From Diphasiastrum complanatum (taxonomy: Eukaryota > Streptophyta > Lycopodiopsida > Lycopodiales > Lycopodiaceae), in NCBI GenBank assembly GCA_029204225.1, contig CM055097.1:69861982-69925981 (forward strand): a stretch of 64,000 nt of DNA. The letters run 5' to 3'. The notes beneath the pieces were generated by a model, which was not told the DNA's origin, ran no database searches, and was given only the letters and a program-made list of their open reading frames with translations. The position numbers were made by a program, and so were the translations under genes. Shown here piece after piece: positions 11,159-22,411 of the stretch (positions are counted from its first letter, which is position 1; every line of letters begins with the position of its first letter).

Positions 11159-11560
11159 TTGACTACTATGCTTGAAGAACCAACTAGTTTTGAGGAAGCA
11201 AATGAGTCTCAATATTCGAAAGCTATGCAAGTAGAGTTTGATGCATTGATGAAAAATCAAACTTGGAAACTTGTTGATTTATCTTATGGAAAGAAGCCTC
11301 TTACTTGTAAATGGATATATAGATTGAAATATAATCAAGATGGTTCTATTCGTAAGTACCAAGCTAGACTTGTAGCAAAAGGTTTTTTGCAAGTCAAAGA
11401 CATAGATTATGATGAAACCTTTGCACTTGTTGCAAAGCTTGTAACCATTAGATTAATCATATGTCTTGCAACTTCTTTCAAATGGGAGCTCTTCCAACTT
11501 GATGTGAAAAATGCTTTCTTGAATGGATTCTTGGGAAGGACATTGTATTATCATGCTTAG
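11159..11560 (+). pseudogene. Copia-D reverse transcriptase N-part, truncated
   Basis: It reads EEPTSFEEANESQYSKAM, the W-K-L-V-D block, KWIYRLKYNQDG, ARLVAKGFLQ and QLDVKNAFLNGF, the first palm motifs of a copia RT. It ends seven codons later at a junction with unrelated sequence, so the YVDD box, the thumb and RNase H are absent. Confidence 0.85.
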
Positions 11561-11865
11561 CCACCAAGAGCAACGTTATCAGAGGGTGGCTAACCAATAG
11601 ATTAGCATTAAACATATCTTGTAATCAATTGTTAAGCTATCTTGTAAACTCACATGTTAAGATAAATATAGAATAGAATGCCTAAGAATCCAGAAGAAGT
11701 AGAAGGAAGTAAATATACTTCTGAGAGCATCAGGTCCTAGCACCACAACAGCTGATGTACTTCATGAAGTCTCTACCTACATCCTATCAACTGCTGAGAA
11801 TGCTCATCTTGAGCTTACTAGAGATGACATTTGAATGAGCTGTCAGTCTTGTCGTTGATGAAAGA

Positions 11866-12573
11866 TTGATGAGAGATGAAGGAGAAGGAAGCAATGATCA
11901 GGAAAAGGCCCTTTTCACGAAGGGAAAGAAAAAGAACAAATCCAGATTCGACAAGACTGATTCAAAGTCATCGACAAGAGGCAACAACAACAAGCAAACT
12001 TCTTCCTGTGATCACTATCAAAAGCCGGCACACACAGCCGACAGATGCTGGTTCAACCTGATAATCCCTTGCATGCACTACAAGAAGAAAGGGCATTCAA
12101 CATATGAATGCAGATACAACTCAAAAAGAACGAACAAGGCTGAAAAGGCCAATGTTGCAGAATTGTTGAAGGATGACAGGAGTGATGAAGCCTTCACAAT
12201 ATTCGATGAGGATTCAACAAGCTATGCACAACACGACTACGACATAGTCATCGACTTAGGAGCAACTTCACACATCACCTGCAATAAAAATGTCTTGATC
12301 AACTATAGAGAACTCGACAGATCAAGAGCAGCGATACTAGGCGACGAGAGCCGACATGATGTCGAAGGCGTCAGATCCCTATCACTACGTACATTGTCGG
12401 GACAAGCAATGCTACCAGTAGCACTCTATGTACCCACACTGAGAAAAGACCTACTATCAGTCTCGAAGATGACAGATCTTAGAATTGAAGTCCCTTTTGA
12501 TGGCAATACATGCCGGATGATCGAGCAAAAATCAAACAAGTTGCTGACTATCGGGTCAAGTAACTTGTACTAG
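11866..12573 (+). pseudogene. Copia-J gag C-part and protease
   Basis: A lysine-rich linker is followed by two knuckle-like motifs, CDHYQKPAHTADRC and CMHYKKKGHSTYEC. In both, the second cysteine of C-X2-C-X4-H-X4-C is tyrosine, so zinc binding should be impaired twice. The protease motif reads VIDLGATSHIT, with Leu where the D-S/T-G triad needs Ser or Thr. The frame ends at 12573 at a stop just after the protease region. Confidence 0.8.
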
Positions 12574-12599
12574 GCAAAGATTATCAGCATCTCTGATAG

Positions 12600-13155
12600 C
12601 ATACTAAATGCATCAGAGAACGAAGATCAACTCTGGCACAGAAGAATGTACCATCTGAATATGAGAAGCCTTTATGACATGAGCAGGAAAGACATAGTCA
12701 CAGGTCTGAAGATATCTAGACCCGACATAGACTTCTATGAAGCCTGTCAGAAGAGCAAGCAACATCGAAGTCCATTTGTACATGAGGGAAAAAGATCCCA
12801 AGAAGTCCTTGAGCTCATCCACTCAGATGTATGTGGATTGATGAAAGTCGACTCACCCTCATGATCAAAGTACGTCTTGACATTCATCGATGATTACAAC
12901 CGGATGACAACGATCTACTACTTAACGAAGAAATTCAAAGTGTTCAACTCTTTCAAGAAGTTCGTGGCATTCACAAAGAGACACACCTCCAAGAAAGTGC
13001 AGACCATTAGGTCTAACAATGGTGGTGAGTACAAGAGAAAGGAGTTCTCAAACTTCTGCCAAGAACAAAGAATAGAGCATCAGTTCACTCCTGCATACGC
13101 ACCACATTACAATGGTATTGCAGAACGAAGAAATAGGACGCTTATCAAAGGATAA
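12600..13155 (+). pseudogene. Copia-J integrase, interrupted
   Basis: The pre-integrase block (LWHRRMYHLNMRSLYDM), the zinc region (CQKSKQHRSPF), LELIHSDVCG, a TGA near 12862, then TFIDDYNRM, IRSNNGGEYKRKEF and NGIAERRNRT are recognisable. The second catalytic Asp (normally RSDNGGEY or RTDNGGEY) is Asn here. The frame stops at 13155 right after the third catalytic residue, and the integrase C-terminal half is missing. Confidence 0.8.
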
Positions 13156-13229
13156 AATCCAGAGGGAGAATTCTGAAAGCAGACAATGTCAAAAGAAATC
13201 GAGTCGACGAGGCAAAATGAGACACAAAC

Positions 13230-14345
13230 ATTAGAGCCAAAGAAGACTATCGACTGCAAATAGGTTTATAAAAGAAAAATGAAATCAGATGGCACTGTTG
13301 GACACTACAAGGCCAGACTTGTCGCCAAGGGCTACACATAGAGGTATGACATTGACTACTTCGATACATACTCACCAATGGTCAAGATGGCAAGCATCTG
13401 ACTACTCCTTGAGTGTGCAACGCAACACAATCTCGAAGTTCATCAGATTGATGTTAAGATAGTCTTTCTCCATGGAAATATAGAGGAAGAAATCTTCATG
13501 AAGCAACTTGAAGGATTCGAATACCCCGACAATCGAGAGTATGCTTGTCGGCTACATCGATGCATCTATGGTATGAAACAGGCATCACGAGCTTGGTACA
13601 AGAAGCTCGACAACCTTCTGAAGTCTCTAGACTTCATTTCTACACAACTAAACTGTAACGTCTATATAAAAAAAGTAGGAGAAAGTTTTGTAATTCTAAC
13701 AATTTTTGTAGATGACTCTTTAATGATAGGAAATTCTTTGATGCTGATCAACAATACCAAAAGTCAGATTTCTGCAAGTTATGAAATCACATGTCTAGGA
13801 GAAGTAACAAAGTGTCTTGGGCTACAGATCAAAAGAGATCGAAGAAGAGGAGTGATGCATCTAAGTCAATCAGAATATGTCAAAAAGGTGTTGAAGCAGT
13901 ACCGAATGCTGGACTGCAAAGAAAAAGCCACACCAATGATAGTTGGAACAAAATTCTCAAAGTAGGACTGTTCACAACAACAAACGAGGAGAGACAAAAA
14001 ATGGAAGGTATATCATACCAAAACTTGATCGGTGGTCTGATGTATTTAACAATCTATACCAAACATGACTTGGCCTTCTCTATCTATGCATTGAGTCAAT
14101 TCTCCTCTAACCCTGGCATAGCGCATTGGCAAATGGCAAAGAGAATTCTGCAATACCTGAAAGTCACCCAAGATATGAGATTGACCTACGAAGTAGAAAA
14201 CGAATTCAAGTTGCAACACTAAAGTGATGCAAGTTGGGCAAGCTACAAAGATGACAAGAAGTCTGTGATAGGAAGATGTTCAATAGCGTGTGGAGCAGCA
14301 GTCAGTTGGATATATCCAAATTCACAAATTAATTTGAGAAGTTAC
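13230..14345 (+). pseudogene. Copia-J reverse transcriptase and partial RNase H
   Basis: RT blocks KARLVAKGYT, HQIDVKIVFLHGN, CIYGMKQASRAWY and the catalytic box as TIFVDDSLM appear in order, with stops near 13261, 13339 and 13400 and a frameshift near 13960. The thumb and RNase H part (GGLMYLTIYTKHDLAFSI, SDASWASYKDDKKS) is cut at about 14340, before the last RNase H motifs. Confidence 0.85.
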
Positions 14346-16987
14346 TAATGTCATAAGATAAAGCTTAGAAAATACATACATGCAACGGAAGATGTCAAAG
14401 GATCTATATATATTTTTTAAAAAAATCATATAGAATTCAATAAACAGGACATCTAAACTTAGATCTTGTTAATACTCGAACACAAATTCTATTTGCAAAA
14501 AAAAATCCAAATTCTTGGGTAGACCCTGTGCCAATCAACAAGAAAACTCTTCGAAATAGAAATAAAATAAAATAAAACATGAACCATAACACAGAAATAG
14601 GAGTTACCAAGACACACAAAATACGAAATACTATAAACAAAGCGAGCTCCTTAGCTATCCACTTTTGTGAATCCTACTATTAATTATTTTAAAATACCTA
14701 AAGTTGAAATAATAAAACCGTAAGACTTCTAAAACCATTCAAACTTTTTTATTTTTTGCATACACTAATAAGCAGATAGTTGTTGAACATATATACAACT
14801 TAGCCAAGCCATATTTGAAGTTGAGCTTCTTAGATGTCTCTACACAATGGCCGGGATTTGAGCCTGCACGTTTCCGGTGGCAGTCAACAACTAACCTGTA
14901 CACTCCATGAATCTCTTAAACAAGTCACCCTCATGCAACAATAAAATAATTGGATTACTTAATTGGTTAAGAAAAGCTTCTCCACTAGCACAATGACGAG
15001 AAAAACTTTAAAACCAATAATAAAAAATATTTGTGAAAATGTGAGGTTTGACAATTATGTTTCATTTATGTATTTTGGCTGCAACCTTTTACAAAAATAT
15101 CAAGCAATAAACTTAACCTAGCCTTACTTACAAAAGGCTACAAATTTGCCCTTAGATGTACAATTAAGCTCACGTGAGTCTTTAGGATACGTTCCCCCGC
15201 CAAAAACATCTATTTGTGAAATTAAAATATATCCAATGTCACAATTTTATATGCGAAAGTTAGTCATCAATATAGAAAATTACTGAAATCAACAAGATCA
15301 ATAAGTCATTAATATATCTGCTAGCATAGGTTGATATATCTAATAAAGTGGGACAAGTACCACAAAAAACTAATTGTTGCATAACTAAAATTCATAAGAG
15401 AAGATAACACGTTCGCTTGATGAACAACACATTTTACGCCCATGCTGAAAAAGAGAATTGCCTCAATGCAAATTATCCAAGACAACGTGCATCCAAATAC
15501 AACCATCGTCACCAGCAACAATTTTAGTAAATCTCTTTTTATTTAAATTGACCTTTTGATTTTTGTTCTTAAGCCAACAAAACGTGTAATACTAAGCACT
15601 CATTTCAACTTTCAAAGCTTTGCATTTAGGAAAAAATTAGATTTCTTTTTAATTCAAAGTCAAAACATTTATATTTGCTTTTCATTCCAAGAACACAACA
15701 TGGACTCTGAAAGATTCTTCAATATGGTAAATGAACTTATTAGTACTCTTATTCGTAGACTCTAACAAGCAAGCATTAACTCAAAGGAGTACAAAATTTA
15801 TGCCTTTAACAAAGAACTCTTTCAAAAATGATGAGAAAAGGATTTATGTATCTGCATTAACAACTTGACCCAAAGAAGGATCACAAAACTTGAGGGAGTC
15901 ACCATAAGAACAAGGTCTATTCAGATACACAACTTTTCTTTTTGAAAGATTCCGACCAATATTAGCATACCAAAGGCTTTTTTGCCCTATAGTCTTAACA
16001 TATTTCCAAGCAACCACTACATGATTCCAAACTCAAACAGGCAAAGCATTCATGGCGTCAAGCTTTCAAAGAATAGAACTTTAAACTATTTTGTTCAAGA
16101 TCAGGCACAACAAAAATGGTGATAAGTAGATGAGGTTAAAAAAATTAGATTTAACATTGAATTTGGAGTTTTATAAGCAGCTCACAATAGTTTTAAGTTG
16201 ATAAAAGCGAGAACTCGATATCCCACTAAACAGACATTCTAGAGACAACATTGCTAGGGGGGTAAAAAGTTAGGAGGATTAAAAGTAGGACAAGAAGGAC
16301 AGGAAGGAAAAGGTGTGATCATAGCTTGTGCAATGTAGCAGCAATCTGTCAGAGGCGGTAATTGATTTGATCCGCTTTCCAAACTTTCAACATCAAACTA
16401 ATCCTGAAAAAGCCTGATGACTTTAAGTTCTCAGTATGTTGAAGACTGAAGTTCTAAACCACTTGTAACAAGATTCCAGAAAAAGTCGAATTCACCCAAT
16501 CCAAAAATTTCTGCTGCAAATAATAAGTAATATCCTTGGCACACCATATTGATAACTTCTTTCACTACACAAAGAACATATATAGAATGAAACTCACCAC
16601 TGTATCAAGAAAAGCTTGTGATTGCTCGCTATAGAGGATCATACAAACTATTGCAATGTCCTTAAACTATTAGACAAGAAATGCTGCTTAAAAAGGCTCT
16701 TCTGCAAAGATTCAATTAACGTGCATTCATGCAAACAACCAAATTGAACATAAAGACGAGTCGATAGAAAATCTGGTTTCATCTCCCAATGTGCTAAAAG
16801 CACATGCTGAATCATGGATGAAAGCACAAAATCCTTGCTTCCATCATGTAGTAGAATAAAACCTTCACAGCCCCTACCACAAACATCCCTCTGCAAAGCG
16901 CAGTCAGATCATCTGCTGATGTAGAACTAAATCCAAATCTACATAGAGATGGTGATACTCCCTACCTTTATACAATACAAAGAGTTT
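14346..16987. other. No gene seen; downstream region of the stress protein gene
   Basis: AT-rich sequence. Short frames at 14437-14640, 15321-15521, 15556-15765 and 16648-16896 carry no recognisable motif, and I do not call them. The last 200 bases or so before 16988 are likely to hold the 3' UTR and polyadenylation signals of the stress protein gene, which is read leftward; I see no single decisive signal. Confidence 0.5.
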
Positions 16988-17620
16988 TCACTCTATCTCT
17001 TCAGGCGCCGGTACCGCTTCAACAGATACGTAATTTCCTTGAGATATGATCACAGACTCCGGTTGGGGACGAATTACAGACTCTCCTTGTGGCTGGATCA
17101 AGGAATCACCATCTTTGTCCTCTGGGTATCTGACAACCACCACAGGGCAGTCACAATGATGCACACAGTAATCACTGACACTGCCAAGTCTTGCTTTTCT
17201 TGAACCCTTAGAAGCACCAAATCCTCTACTGCCCATTATCACTGCATTTACTCCCAGCCTTTCTACCTCCAGGCAAATCCTTTCCTTCATGTCATGATCC
17301 TTGACTATATGGATCTTGTGAGGAATCTTTGCAGCCATCAAAGGCTCTGCCAGTGCATAGCTCTTAGAGGACGTAAATGCATCAAAGTCATCTTCCAGCT
17401 TCTGCTGAAACTCCTCATCCGTGTCAATTGACTGATCTACCACCCCCCAGTCAGCACCATACAGCACACTTGTGGGCCGAACATGGAGAAGTATCACAGA
17501 ATCGCCCGGCCGCAGATAATTGGCAACAGCCCAACTCACAGCATATGCGCTTTCATCACTGAGATCCACAGCAATGGCAATTTTTCTCTGTCCAGTTTGT
17601 GCAGATGATGACAGAGGCAT
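16988..17620 (-). CDS. Universal stress protein, PHOS32-like
   Basis: A 210-residue UspA-fold protein of the plant PHOS32/34 type. The N-terminal RKIAIAVDLSDESAYAVSWA strand-helix (about residues 13-32) holds the aspartates that contact nucleotide. Then come RPGDSVILLHV and TSVLYGADWG. The nucleotide-binding loop is GSRGFG (130-135) and, 12 residues after the first GSRG, GSVSDYCVHH. The fold ends with CPVVVVRYP, and an acidic, Gln/Pro-rich tail with two related QPQGESV/QPESV units follows (about 164-210). These proteins bind ATP and act in stress signalling in the cytosol. I start at the ATG at 17620. The open frame extends four codons upstream without an ATG, and TTTGCAG just before position 17626 looks like a splice acceptor, so a 5' UTR intron or an upstream exon is possible. 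Confidence 0.88.
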   Translation of the reverse strand: MPLSSSAQTGQRKIAIAVDLSDESAYAVSWAVANYLRPGDSVILLHVRPTSVLYGADWGVVDQSIDTDEEFQQKLEDDFDAFTSSKSYALAEPLMAAKIPHKIHIVKDHDMKERICLEVERLGVNAVIMGSRGFGASKGSRKARLGSVSDYCVHHCDCPVVVVRYPEDKDGDSLIQPQGESVIRPQPESVIISQGNYVSVEAVPAPEEIE

Positions 17621-18260
17621 CGCTTCCTGCAAATCGCCAAAGTAGCGAGAAACCCTTACACACTTAAGTTACACTTTACAACCTTTTAGAAGGGTAGAAG
17701 AAACTTGCTAAAGAGATCGTGTATCCTTCGACTTCGTTGCAACACCTACTTATCTTCCTAAAGTTCCAGTCAAATGGACCGCTAAGCAGTATTTTCAAGA
17801 AATCAAGTAGATCTGCACACAAAGGTTAGTGTCAGATAGTTTCTTGCTGGTTTTTCAGGAAGCAGGGTTAGGTAGTTTCTTGCTAGGTTTCCTGATGAAA
17901 GCCCTTTGTTCATATCCTCTTGAAAAGGAACACTAAAGAACACCCTGGTCAAGTATATAGAGTTGCTGTGATGACATGTTCAGCTGCAACAGCAAAAGTC
18001 AGAGCTTCTGGCTTCCACAGTCTTCTGCAATCGACGCATGATAACAAAACCAAAGCCAATCAACGCAACAGAAGCACAAAACTGTGATGGCTGCTTACCA
18101 GCAAAAGGGTTCTAAGTGTCGGATCAAACCACTGCGTGCAAAAATGCTCCCAATCACAAAGCTGTTACTCCAAGTTGCAAGTTAATCCACCCGCCCAACT
18201 ACTTCAAACAGAAGCACCCTCTTCTCCAGTAAACAACAGCTAGCGAAGTGCTGCTACCTA
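17621..18260 (-). promoter_or_regulatory. Upstream region of the stress protein gene
   Basis: Leader and promoter territory for the leftward stress protein gene. The TTTGCAG at 17627-17633 (minus strand) resembles a 3' splice site. No open frame of note. I cannot place the transcription start or a TATA box with confidence. Confidence 0.4.
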
Positions 18261-18283
18261 CTCGTATTTGTGATATACTTTCC

Positions 18284-18314
18284 TCTGGCTATGGCTATGG
18301 CTATGGCTATGGTG
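18284..18314. repeat. Hexanucleotide microsatellite (GGCTAT)n
   Basis: GGCTAT is repeated about five times in perfect register around 18285-18313, followed 130 bp later by a C-rich tract (18449-18473). Confidence 0.85.
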
Positions 18315-18726
18315 GGATCGAAGAGAGACAATTCCAAGCAAAAGCAAAGAGAAGAGGGAAAAATTGGGAACGGTTTATTGGAAGCATATGCCAATTGGTG
18401 GAAGGGTGGACAAGTTACTTCTGGAAGCATCTGTGGAATGCCACACTCCCCCCCCCCTCCCCCCTACTTTTGCCTTTTTCCTTTTTCCTTGGGAGTTTGC
18501 CCTTCTACTATTAGCACTTGTGATGTGGCAAGAGTTGATTGGGCTAATATCAATCCGCATGTGGCAAAAATTGATTAGGCCATTATCGATCTACATGTGG
18601 GGGGCAAGGCTCTCACCCAGGTTCTTTCACATAGTGAGGCTGTTGCCTAGGCCGAGAGAGCCCAACGGCACTACCCAAACCAGTCTACCTAATGATGGAT
18701 TAAGCACAGGCTTTAAATGTGAGGTG

Positions 18727-19195
18727 CCCTTAACCTCGACCATTGGATGGGTGCCTCGCATTTAAATCATTTGTGTGATCTAGATCAAGTCAAAATGAGC
18801 GGAAGGCCAAAGAGCAATGGGGCTTCTTGTGCATGATATTAGTGCAAGTTTTTTTTGGGGGGAATTACCAATTTTTGAAAAATCGGACCTTCCACCAAAA
18901 GTTTTCATTTGCACACCCGATGGATGCCACACACCACATGATATTTCTAGTGGATTCTCTCACTTAACCTGGGCCATTGGATGGGCACCTCGCACTTAAT
19001 GTGTGTGCGTGACCTAGATCACGACCAAAGAGCAATGGGGCTTTTCTTGCATGATTTTAGTGCAAGTTTTTTTGGAGGGTTAATGTTTCAATTCTTGGAA
19101 ATTTGGACCTTCCACCAAAAAATTTCACCCCAATAGATGCCACATACCACATGAAACTTCTAGTGGAAGTTTTATCATTAGAAGTTTCATGTACT
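18727..19195 (+). repeat. Tandem duplication, two units of about 234 bp
   Basis: Unit 1 (18727-18960) and unit 2 (18961-19195) share, in order, CCATTGGATGGG, CCTCGCA, AAAGAGCAATGGGGCTT, TTAGTGCAAGTTTTTTT, GGACCTTCCACCAAAA and GATGCCACA. They differ by scattered substitutions, so the duplication is not recent. A hairpin-prone AAACTTCTAGTGG / AGAAGTTTCATGT pair lies at its right end (19158-19190). Confidence 0.75.
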
Positions 19196-19924
19196 TTGTG
19201 CTGACCAATCATTGGTTGTCTACATGAAAATTTTGTGATAAGTTTTAGTGCTATATGTTAGTTTTTTATTGGTTGTCCACATTGGTGAAAGTTTAAAATC
19301 TCTCGCAAACACGTGTTTATTTTTGTTATTGAAAGTGACTCCAAAATACAAAAGAAAAATGAGCACTTCACAATATAATCGATGACATTACTTTGCATTT
19401 AGTTCATATTCATAACAACACAAGCATTGTACCTATTTATCTTCTATAAGACTGATGAGTAGATTTAGAAAGTAATGGAGAGAAAATGTTATGTCATAAA
19501 TGGAGTCTTCAAACTATTTATATTTGAAAATTATAATATTTTAGACAAATATTTCAACGGTTACCTTAAATGAGCAAGACATTATAGTGTACCACAATGG
19601 CCTTCCTACGAATCTCTCTCATATTTTTGGCCTTGCCTTGCACAGGTTACTATGTGTTGAGGTTGGTCAATGGAGTTTGGAAGAAAGTCAACGTTAAAGA
19701 TGAGTTGTGATGGTGACCTAACCTTTTTAAGTTTGGGGACCTTGGTTAAAGGCCCAACTATCCCACGTGTAAGCAATCATGCATGCATGGAAAATATCAA
19801 ACGACATTTGGTGAATGGAACAAAAGTGCCTTGCATGCACACTTTGCTTTTGCTTTTCTTTAAGTGGTATGGAATTGATTCATAGAAAGCATGCATCTTA
19901 TTGATTGTCTACATGACAAAGCTT
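19196..19924. other. No gene seen
   Basis: AT-rich sequence with one short frame (19670-19885) lacking any recognisable motif. It flanks the solo LTR. Confidence 0.5.
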
Positions 19925-20663
19925 TGTGAAAAATTGCCTACATTGGCAAATCTAGCCATGTAGAATATTGTATATTTTGTCAATATTGTTTGTTGGTTAC
20001 TTGAATGGCCAAAGTGCCACTTGTACATACACACCTAAATTAGGTTACCACGAGTCAAGAGGAGTGGTTGTGTCTATTTGGTAGTGATTCCTACTTTGTA
20101 GGATCTAGACCATGATTTATGATGATATTTGTACCTACCATGCACCTACCAAGCATGACTCTTGGATCTAGGCTAGGGTTTTCACATCAGGGCAAGAAAG
20201 TGGAGTCTACTTCCTTATTACATGCTGGATTTTCACCTAAATTTGCAAAGGAAGTGTGTTTTACTATGTATTCTCATTCTCCATAGTGAGAAGACCTTTG
20301 TCCTAACCTTAGAAACCTATTCCGACCAAAGAGGGTCGGAATTTCAGTACGTTTCAGAACCTCAAGGAGAAACTTGAGTTTCCTCTCATTGTATGGTGAT
20401 TACTCTTGATTTTCAATGAAACCCAGCTTTGGCACTTTGTAAACATTGTCTACAGGCCATACTACAGCCTTATTTCCACACGTGTGGAGTTGGATTATAC
20501 TATTTGATCAATGCTTTGATTGTCTCTACTTGTTTCCTATCAAGCTGCTAAACTAGATCTTGTTTTCTGATGACTAGTTTCTGATAGATTGTTTAACAAG
20601 CATACAATCACCTTGTGGACATTCAAAGATCCATTTATGGTCCTTAGTACTGTACTTTTCACA
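19925..20663 (+). mobile_element. Solo LTR, family B, with 5-bp target duplication
   Basis: The 739-bp unit begins TGTGAA and ends TTCACA, and is flanked by AGCTT on both sides (19920-19924 and 20664-20668), a perfect 5-bp target duplication. It is homologous to the LTRs of the family-B element at 35752-38010 along most of its length (for example GGATCTAGGCTAGGGTTTTC and CCTTATTACATGCTGG). The palindrome CACACGTGTG lies at 20477-20486. This is the product of recombination between the two LTRs of an inserted element. Confidence 0.9.
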
Positions 20664-21884
20664 AGCTTGTCCATAAATGCTTTGAAATTTTTCCTTTGGT
20701 TGTTGTATGAATCTTTTTGTAGGTGAAAGTTAAATCATTTGAATAAATGACTTTTTGTCTTATTCTACCCCAGTATAGCCTTTGGGAAAATTAGTCAACA
20801 CATCAACGTCGTAGCTTCTACATTTCTCTTCCTCTGGAAGAGTTGTGTGCCTTGATCTTCGAGGCATAAACCTTTCTAGCATCCTCTTGGATGAAATCCG
20901 CATGCTAGATGAGCCCCGATTACTTGACATCATCCATAATGGCTTCCTCCCAAGCTCTCCCCAACGGCACGACCAATCTCTCCTCTAATCACCATCAACC
21001 TCAGTAGTAACTCCTCTTATTTAGAGTAGGATAACTTTTTGGCACTTTGTTTGTTATTTTTCCTCCTTGTATAAACTCCTCTAGAATGAGCTATTAGTGA
21101 AAAAGGTACCTTGGGTAAAGAACTACATACTTTTCAGTGAAGAACAAAAGGTAGGAAGTTTTTGGCTCTCAATTTGCATGGTATGATTTAGCCACGATTC
21201 TTTTTTCATCTTTTCAAATGTGATCAGAGTTTAATTATTCATTCTTTGTGCATCTAAGAAGGCTGCTATCTTGAGAACAATTAGGTAACAGTTCATGTTT
21301 CCACATGTTAATTCAAGGATTGTTGGAGTATATGTACATTTGGGCTTAAAATTTTGTTTTAGTTTTTGTAGCATCAATTAAATGATTTGATTCATTCTTT
21401 GAAAGACAAATCTTTGAAAAGTTTTAGGGGTAATAAATAACTGAGATAGTTGAGCTACTAGCCAATGGTTAAACTATCTATCATGTACTGTAAACCACAA
21501 TTTAACTAAATTCGTGTGAAGGCTAAATCCTAAGCTGCAAGCCTTAACTAGGTTAGGTATGATTCATGACAACTTAATGTGATGCTTAATAACTCCGTTT
21601 ATAGAACTCCTACTGGAAATTTGGCTACAAGAAAAAGACTGTTAGAAAGGAAAGTCACGGGATATTATGACAAGGAAAAAAAAATTATCTGGCTATGGCT
21701 TGCTTGATTGTAAACATGCAGATTATAATAATTACATATGTAGTAGGAGACTTGAAAGTTGATGCAACTCCATAATGTTCTAGGTTCTTCTTCTTGTGAT
21801 CTCACATGCTTGAATGAAGAAATATGACAAGTGACAATATATTTAGGCAATTTCTTTGACAATATTTTTTTATTGTTTCTAATA
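20664..21884. other. No gene seen
   Basis: Mostly AT-rich. The part 20830-21010 is less AT-rich and may be a worn transposon coding region, but no motif can be read on either strand. Confidence 0.45.
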
Positions 21885-22000
21885 ATGTCTTCTTTTGCAG
21901 GATGTATACAAAATGTTTGTCGTATATTGGATGAAGAATTGATCTACTTTTCGTAGATGCGTCCTGAAGATTACATGATTGATGGTTGACAATGACTATC
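21885..22000 (+). repeat. Exon-like segment shared with 5875-5985
   Basis: CTTCTTTTGCAG followed by GATGTATACAAAATG and ATTGGATGAAGAATTGATC repeats the segment at 5875-5985, including the preceding acceptor-like tract. It ends where the antisense Ty3 integrase fragment begins. Confidence 0.5.
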
Positions 22001-22390
22001 TGAAATCGTGAGTACAACCATCTTCTTGATAATACCATAGAAGATCTTATTCGACGATTCTACTTGTCCATTGCAACATGGATAATAGTGTATGCTCTTC
22101 CTATGGACAACCAGATAAGAGGATAACAAGTGAGTGATAGTCTCATTTCAAAAATGTGTTCTGTGATCACTCACGAGTTCTAGTGGGCACCCAAAACATA
22201 CTAAGATAGTTTTGTACAAGAATTTAGCAGTGGAGTTCCTTACTGCCTTGGCTTCTACCCGTTTGGTCAAGTAGTCGGTGGCTATGATGATATAACGAGC
22301 TTGGGAGCCACACACAGTTGGATGAATATGGCCGACATACTCAATGCCCCATTTCTTAAATGGCATCTCAGCCAGAACAGGTCGTAACGA
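22000..22390 (-). pseudogene. Ty3/gypsy integrase fragment
   Basis: The minus strand reads RPVLAEMPFKKWGIEYVGHI, YIIIATDYLTKRVEAKAV, TAKFLYKTI and FGCPLELVSDH, and past a stop near 22148 it continues HYYPCCNGQVESSNKIFYGI. These are the DDE integrase core blocks of a Ty3/gypsy element (D in DYLTK, D in VSDH, E in VESSNK). The QG that normally follows VSD is HR here. No LTR, RT or gag is joined to it. Confidence 0.88.
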
Positions 22391-22411
22391 CATTCTATTT
22401 TTTTTTTTGGG

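Larger units (their letters stand above)
7942..11560 (+). mobile_element. Copia-D: 5' LTR, primer site, truncated gag-pol
   Basis: A candidate 5' LTR (7942-8759) is followed at once by a Met-tRNA primer site and then gag, protease, integrase and the start of RT in copia order. The element stops abruptly near 11555 in the RT, after KNAFLNGF, and has no 3' LTR here. The gag N-terminal part is also missing: the first recognisable gag residues (NVSNELLKE) come only about 300 bp after the primer site, whereas Copia-A has about 70 codons before them. It is closest to Copia-A by protein motifs, but its LTR differs. Confidence 0.8.
11700..14345 (+). mobile_element. Copia-J: degraded Ty1/copia internal region without LTRs
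   Basis: Fragments of gag (from about 11740), two zinc knuckles, protease, integrase, RT and RNase H follow in copia order, but with internal stops, frameshifts and a large gap between integrase and RT. No LTR, primer site or purine tract is visible at either edge. Motif spellings place it in a different lineage from Copia-A and Copia-D. Confidence 0.85.

Noticed and set aside
17621-17632. Four-codon N-terminal extension of the stress protein
   Set aside because: It begins at TTG inside an apparent splice-acceptor context; the ATG at 17620 is the supported start.
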